From NCBI RefSeq assembly GCF_005280735.1, contig NZ_CP040078.1, positions 1,240,001 through 1,304,000 of the forward strand: DNA of 64,000 bases. Direction: 5' to 3'. Under the pieces are notes generated by a model, which did no database searches, was not told the origin of the DNA, and saw only the letters and a program-made list of their open reading frames with translations. The stretch comes from Trinickia violacea. Lineage in GTDB: Bacteria > Pseudomonadota > Gammaproteobacteria > Burkholderiales > Burkholderiaceae. Made by a program: the position numbers and the translations under genes. This document shows, piece by piece, positions 59,830-64,000 of this stretch. How positions within the stretch are numbered: position 1 is the stretch's first letter; every line of letters starts with the position of its first letter.

Positions 59830-60780
59830 CTAAACGAGCGCCCTGGTCGCGCGCTTGAGCACGTCGCTCTGCCTGACCTCTTCGACGACGAACTGGACAA
59901 AGGCCGCCACGCGCGGGGGCAGGTGCTTGCGCGCCGCGTAGTAGATGCAAATGTCGCTGCGTTTGTCGTTGAACTTGGGCAGCACGCACTTGAGCTTGCC
60001 CGCCGCAATGAGCGGCGCCGCATGATGCAGGCCGAGCAGGACGATGCCGCACCCGGCGACGGCGAGCTCCGTCAAGGCTTCGGTGTCGGTGACGATCAAA
60101 TGGGAGCGGGGCTGAACGATCGCTTCCTTGTTTTTCGAGCGCAGTTTCCAGGGCTGAATTCTTCCCGAACTGGGAGAGCGGAACGCGATGAGCTCATGGC
60201 GTTCCAGGTCGTCGACGGATTGCGGTTCGCCGTTGCGCTTCAAATAAGCGGGCGCCGCGCATAGCACTAACGTCAACGGCGCGAGCGTGCGGGCGACCAC
60301 GCTTGAATCGGTATCGTGCAGCTTGCCGATCGCGCAGTCGAACCCTTCGGAAACGAGATCGACGTGGCGGTTTTCGAATCGCAGATCGAGCGTGACGTGC
60401 GGATAGCGCTCGCGAAACGTGTTCAACACCGGCAAGAGGGCGACGCGGCTGAACGCAAGCGGCAACGAGACTTTCACGAGGCCGCCGACCTGCGTCTCGT
60501 CGGCGGACAGCGTGGCAAGCGCGTCTTCGATCTGTTGCGCCGGTTGCTGCACCATCATGTAGAGACGCCGGCCTTCCTCGGTGACGGAGAGATGCCGCGT
60601 CGTGCGTTGAAACAAGCGGCAACCGAGCGATGCTTCGAGCAGGCCGATTTGTTTGCTCACGGCGCCGGGCGTCACGCCGAGCTGGCGGCCCGCCGCGGAA
60701 AAATTCTCCGACTCGACGGTGGCGGTGAAGGTCTTCAACGCCCTCAAAAGATCGATCGAGCCGCTTGCGCCGTTTTTCAT
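59830..60780 (-). CDS. LysR-family transcriptional regulator
   Basis: A 316-residue LysR regulator of the subgroup with GLLEASLGCRLFQRTTRHLSVTEEGR in its HTH region and a PBP-like effector domain. It diverges from an NADPH oxidoreductase-like gene at 60919 by 138 bp, which is its most likely target. The ligand is unknown. Confidence 0.87.
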   Translation of the reverse strand: MKNGASGSIDLLRALKTFTATVESENFSAAGRQLGVTPGAVSKQIGLLEASLGCRLFQRTTRHLSVTEEGRRLYMMVQQPAQQIEDALATLSADETQVGGLVKVSLPLAFSRVALLPVLNTFRERYPHVTLDLRFENRHVDLVSEGFDCAIGKLHDTDSSVVARTLAPLTLVLCAAPAYLKRNGEPQSVDDLERHELIAFRSPSSGRIQPWKLRSKNKEAIVQPRSHLIVTDTEALTELAVAGCGIVLLGLHHAAPLIAAGKLKCVLPKFNDKRSDICIYYAARKHLPPRVAAFVQFVVEEVRQSDVLKRATRALV

Positions 60781-60918
60781 TTTCCACCATCGCTCATCAC
60801 TGTTTCATCGCTTCATAGCATAGACCAGGGCGGCCGCTGCGCCGAGAATGGACGTCGCGATGCAAGCCGCTATCTCGTTGGCCGCTTGTCATGCAAGTCA
60901 CGCAAAGGAGGAGGGGTC

Positions 60919-61560
60919 GTGAAGATAGGGATCATCGGTGCGGGCAATGTCGGGACCGGGCTGACGAGGCATCTCGTGCCGCGCGGCCATTCCGTCATGC
61001 TGAGCTTCAGCCTCGACATGGCCAAGCTTGGCGAAACGGCGGCGGCGCTCGGCGCGAGCGTCGGCACCGTCGCGGAGGCGGTGAGTTTTGCCGACGTGGT
61101 CGTCTTGGCCACGCCTTGGGGCGTCACCCCCGAAGCGTTGGCGCAGGCGGGAAACGTGACGCAAAAAAAAATCGTGTGGGATTGCACCAATCCACTCAAA
61201 CCCGACATGAGCGGCCTCGAAATCGGCACGCACACGTCGGGCGCGGAAGAGGTCGCGAAGCTCGCGCCGTGGGCGACGGTCGTCAAGGCGATCCCGCCGT
61301 TCGCCCAGACGCTGCATTCGCCGAGCCTGCTGATAGGCGCCGATCGCGCGGCCGTGTTCGTGTGCGGCGACGACGGCGATGCGCGTGCCGTCGTGGCGAA
61401 ATTGCTCGACGAGATCGGCGCCGCGCCCGTCGATGCGGGCCCGCTGAGGCTCGCGCGCTTTGTCGAGCCCGCGGCAATGCTGCTGGTGCAACTCGCGTAC
61501 AAGAGCGGGTTCGGCACGCGAATCGGGCTGTCGCTGTTGCGCGATACGGCCGCGCGCTGA
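60919..61560 (+). CDS. NADPH-dependent F420 reductase-like oxidoreductase
   Basis: A 213-residue Rossmann-fold protein (F420_oxidored family) with KIGIIGAGNVGTGL at the N-terminus. These proteins are common in bacteria that lack F420, where the cofactor and substrate remain unclear. The start is GTG at 60919, after AAGGAGGAGG. It is divergent from the LysR gene above. In the family, WDCTNPLKPD and KAIPPFAQTL are typical. Confidence 0.85.
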   Translation: MKIGIIGAGNVGTGLTRHLVPRGHSVMLSFSLDMAKLGETAAALGASVGTVAEAVSFADVVVLATPWGVTPEALAQAGNVTQKKIVWDCTNPLKPDMSGLEIGTHTSGAEEVAKLAPWATVVKAIPPFAQTLHSPSLLIGADRAAVFVCGDDGDARAVVAKLLDEIGAAPVDAGPLRLARFVEPAAMLLVQLAYKSGFGTRIGLSLLRDTAAR

Positions 61561-61585
61561 GGGTCGATCGGCATTCGGGCGAAAC

Positions 61586-61609
61586 TTCGGATCGCCGAAC
61601 AGAACTTCC
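61586..61609 (+). promoter_or_regulatory. imperfect hrpII-type box upstream of the effector-like gene
   Basis: TTCG at 61586-61589 and TTCC at 61606-61609 are separated by 16 bases, one mismatch from the TTCG-N16-TTCG box recognised by HrpB-type activators. A weak -10-like TGTACT lies 32 bases further on (61642-61647). It lies about 120 bp upstream of the start at 61728. Confidence 0.3.
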
Positions 61610-61727
61610 GATCCTGTAGGGAGCCGGCGCTGCCATTCGGGTGTACTGAAGGGTCAAGCGCCAAACGAAGCGCACGAACGGCACGCGTTGTCGAGTGCCT
61701 TCCGTCGCGCCCTACAGGAGACAAGGC

Positions 61728-64000
61728 ATGTCGACGCCCATCAGCCACTCAACGAGTCATACCAACGGGCAGACGATCAATCCATCCGAAGGGAACCAGC
61801 CGTCCGGCAACGCGCAGGGCACCACCGCCCAGCCCCAGGCCACGAGCACGCCCAAGCATTCGATGCTCGGCGGGCTGGCGAACGTGGCGAACGGCGCCAA
61901 GCGCGCGGGCGGCAAAGCGGTGGATGGCGTCAAGACGGGACTCGAAAAGACCGAACCGGTGCTCGGCCCCACCGCGTCGGCCGGCTACGAACTGTGGGCC
62001 GGCAACAATGCGACCTCGGACGGGGCCGGCCTCGCCAGCACGTTTCATGGCGCGAACGACGTGACAAACGCGGTTTCCGCCGCCACGAACGATATCGGCA
62101 TGCTGCCGTCGGGGCTCGATATTGCCTCGACGGCGGTGGGTTTCGCCAACAAATCCTTTGCGCTCGCGAAGACCAGCAAGGATTTGAAGGCCGCAGAGCC
62201 GGGCAGCCTCGCCAGCACGGATGCGCAGAGCGCGCACGACCAGGCAAAGGGCAATCTCGCGCGCGCCACGCCGGGTGCGATCCGCGACGTAGGACTTGGG
62301 GCGCTGGGTCTCGCAGGCCGTATCCATACGGCCGAAACAGGGCATTCGCTATACGGCCCCAAGCCCGACGCAATGAAGGCGGACGGCGGTTTGGCGATCG
62401 CATCGGGCGCGATGTACGTTGCGGCAGGCGTGCTGCAAAGCGCGAAAGTCGACCGTTCCGTGGATCGCATGCAGGCGTTGCGCTCGGCGGTGCGTCAGCC
62501 GGCGAGCGGACGAACGGACTCGCAAAGCCCGGTGATGCACCGGCTCGACGACGCGTTCTCGGCCGCGGACAGCAAAATCAGCCCGGAGGCTTATGCGATC
62601 TTGCGCACGCGGAGCGAAGCGGACGTGGCGCGCTTTCTCGACAACTACCACGCGCTCGGGCCGATCGGTCAGGGGCGCTTCGCGAAGCTGCTGCATTTTT
62701 CCGGCCAGAGAAATGCCGTGCAGGTCCTCAATATGGGCCGCACGACCAATCTGAACACCCCGAGCATACGTAGCGCGGCGCGCGAAGACGTGATCGATGC
62801 GTTCATCGGCAAAACGGTTCGCCCGGGGCGCACCGCGAATCTCTTCGACGAGCTGAAGACCGTGCGCAAGGAATCGCTCGGCGGAAAAGCCTCGCCCAAC
62901 GTCGTTGCACTCGAACGCACGCTGGGCGACGCGCACATCGACCCCGGCCAATTCAGCGCGAACACATTGAAGGCCGTGGCGTCGTCCGGCGAGGGGCGGG
63001 CGTTCGCTCAACGCTATGCGACGCTCTCGCCGGAAGACAGGACGCGCTTGCAATCGACGCTGCACTTCGGCTCGTGGCGCTTCTGGAAGCAAGATGCGAC
63101 GCTGCCCACCACCAAGCACCAGCGCTCCGATATTCGCGCGGCGCTCATCAAGCAGTTTGCGAACGGCGCGAGCCTCGATCGCCTCGATGCGATGAAGGTG
63201 CGCTACAACCAGCAAGTGCTGCCGCTGCAGACCGGACGCATGCATCTGCAGCCCGAACCGCCGGACACCCTGCGCGCGCACATCCTCGCGCACCAGGACA
63301 GCATGCTCACTGCGCTGAAAGAGGAAAAGCGCCACGCGAAAGTCCAGGTCGGTTACGGCGCGATCAACGCAGCGGCCGGTATCGCGGAGTTGGCGGTGAA
63401 TCCGGCTGCGGCGTCGGGCATCAGCGCCACGCGCGCGGTGTTGAATCCGGTCTATCTCGCCTATGCCGGGCGGCGCGGTCTGGTTGGCCTGATCAACCAG
63501 AAGAACGCGCGGCCGGTCAGCGCCGCGATGCGCGAAGAGGCATTGCTGCATGCCTTGCCGCAGGTGCACGAGCGGATCGCGACAGGTGGCTCCGACACCG
63601 GGCGCTTGCGCAATCCGCAGCGATTCCTGCGCGATGAATTGAAGTTGAGCGACTCGGAAATCAAGAAGGTCGATACGCTGGAGCGCGCGGGAAAGCACGA
63701 CGAAGCGCGCGCGTTTCTCGCGCAGAAAAACCCGGAGGCGAATGCGCTGATCGCACTGCGTGTGGTGGCCGAAGAAGGCGCCGGGTACGGTACCGATCTG
63801 CAGAAGCAGAACGCGCTGAACTTCATCGGAGCGGAAGCGGCGGCCAGCCACAACGACGCGCTCGCCGGCATCGACAACTTGTCCGATCCCAACGAGACGT
63901 ACGAGACACTCAAGGCGCACTTCATCGACGACGTGTCCTACAACCCATCCGCGGGCATCGACGCGCTGGCTCAGCGCCTTTCGACGGGCGCCACGCCGGT
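61728..64000 (+). CDS. large effector-like protein of unknown function (3' end beyond window)
   Basis: An open frame of at least 757 codons, still open at the window end. It begins MSTPISHSTSHTNGQTINPS, a Ser/Thr/Asn/Gln-rich, positively poor N-terminus of about 45 residues like those of type III secreted proteins, with no Sec signal. Gly/Ala-rich segments occur near residues 185-200, 215-240 and 545-575, and the rest is helical and polar. GGAG precedes the ATG. No recognised catalytic domain was seen. An imperfect hrpII-type box lies upstream. Secretion by a type III system is inference; other possibilities are a contact-dependent or type VI cargo. Confidence 0.7.
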   Translation, partial: MSTPISHSTSHTNGQTINPSEGNQPSGNAQGTTAQPQATSTPKHSMLGGLANVANGAKRAGGKAVDGVKTGLEKTEPVLGPTASAGYELWAGNNATSDGAGLASTFHGANDVTNAVSAATNDIGMLPSGLDIASTAVGFANKSFALAKTSKDLKAAEPGSLASTDAQSAHDQAKGNLARATPGAIRDVGLGALGLAGRIHTAETGHSLYGPKPDAMKADGGLAIASGAMYVAAGVLQSAKVDRSVDRMQALRSAVRQPASGRTDSQSPVMHRLDDAFSAADSKISPEAYAILRTRSEADVARFLDNYHALGPIGQGRFAKLLHFSGQRNAVQVLNMGRTTNLNTPSIRSAAREDVIDAFIGKTVRPGRTANLFDELKTVRKESLGGKASPNVVALERTLGDAHIDPGQFSANTLKAVASSGEGRAFAQRYATLSPEDRTRLQSTLHFGSWRFWKQDATLPTTKHQRSDIRAALIKQFANGASLDRLDAMKVRYNQQVLPLQTGRMHLQPEPPDTLRAHILAHQDSMLTALKEEKRHAKVQVGYGAINAAAGIAELAVNPAAASGISATRAVLNPVYLAYAGRRGLVGLINQKNARPVSAAMREEALLHALPQVHERIATGGSDTGRLRNPQRFLRDELKLSDSEIKKVDTLERAGKHDEARAFLAQKNPEANALIALRVVAEEGAGYGTDLQKQNALNFIGAEAAASHNDALAGIDNLSDPNETYETLKAHFIDDVSYNPSAGIDALAQRLSTGATP

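Noticed and set aside
1..64000. CRISPR arrays, tRNA or rRNA genes
   Set aside because: No regularly spaced repeats and no tRNA- or rRNA-like sequences were recognised by eye; a scan with dedicated tools was not possible.

Overview
The window reads as a chromosomal stretch of a high-GC betaproteobacterium of the Burkholderia sensu lato group (Burkholderia, Paraburkholderia, Caballeronia, Trinickia and relatives). The protein families, the many LysR and AraC regulators, the hopanoid glycosyltransferase HpnI, the DUF3141/pta/ackA/fabI cluster and the N-acyl amino acid synthase all fit that group. No rRNA, tRNA, CRISPR array, prophage or intact insertion sequence was recognised. The genus is an inference from gene content; no marker gene was available to fix it.

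Layout. 0-5.5 kb: the start of a zinc alcohol dehydrogenase (cut by the window edge), a cache-domain chemoreceptor, a DUF4130-UdgX DNA-repair fusion behind a near-perfect LexA box, a MobA/MocA-like nucleotidyltransferase and an isochorismatase-fold hydrolase. 5.8-10.3 kb: a MATE exporter, a secreted repeat protein, an MDR dehydrogenase and two small unknown genes. 11-19.6 kb: a stress/carbon-overflow block (DUF3141 hydrolase, phosphate acyltransferase, acetate kinase, a FabI paralogue, an RRM protein) converging on an orphan kdpE-kdpB pair with no kdpA, kdpC or kdpD. In composition this resembles the low-oxygen-activated (lxa) locus described in B. cenocepacia. 19.8-31.2 kb: a MazEF module, an aspartate carbamoyltransferase with an N-terminal helix-turn-helix extension, a DapA-family aldolase, a lipoprotein, a rhodanese/FtrA divergent pair, an AraC/AhpD divergent pair, DAHP synthase (aroG), a PhyH-like dioxygenase and a LysE exporter with its AraC regulator. 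The aroG leader and first codons are duplicated in front of that regulator.

31.3-45.9 kb: two GT9-type glycosyltransferases (one fused to TPRs), a HiPIP, a LysR/nitrilase divergent pair, two SDRs, a HicB antitoxin preceded by an internally deleted hicA remnant, a class III aminotransferase, an SRPBCC protein, a phospholipase C-family phosphoesterase, an amidase and a MazG-like pyrophosphohydrolase. 45.9-64 kb: a three-module flavin/ferredoxin-reductase fusion, a DUF302 protein, an aromatic aminotransferase, a membrane GGDEF-EAL protein next to a FeeM-type N-acyl amino acid synthase, two LysR regulators, a ClC channel, the hopanoid pair HpnL-like/HpnI, an F420-dependent-reductase-like protein, and a large protein running off the right edge. 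That last protein has an S/T/Q/N-rich N-terminus and an imperfect hrpII-type box upstream, which suggests a type III secreted protein.

Most genes are single transcription units or divergent regulator-target pairs; the best operon is DUF3141-pta-ackA-fabI. Points of greatest interest are the LexA-controlled UdgX fusion, the orphan kdpB/kdpE, the duplicated aroG leader, the hicA remnant, a GTAAA motif repeated at 11-bp spacing in three intergenic regions, and the effector-like protein at the right edge.
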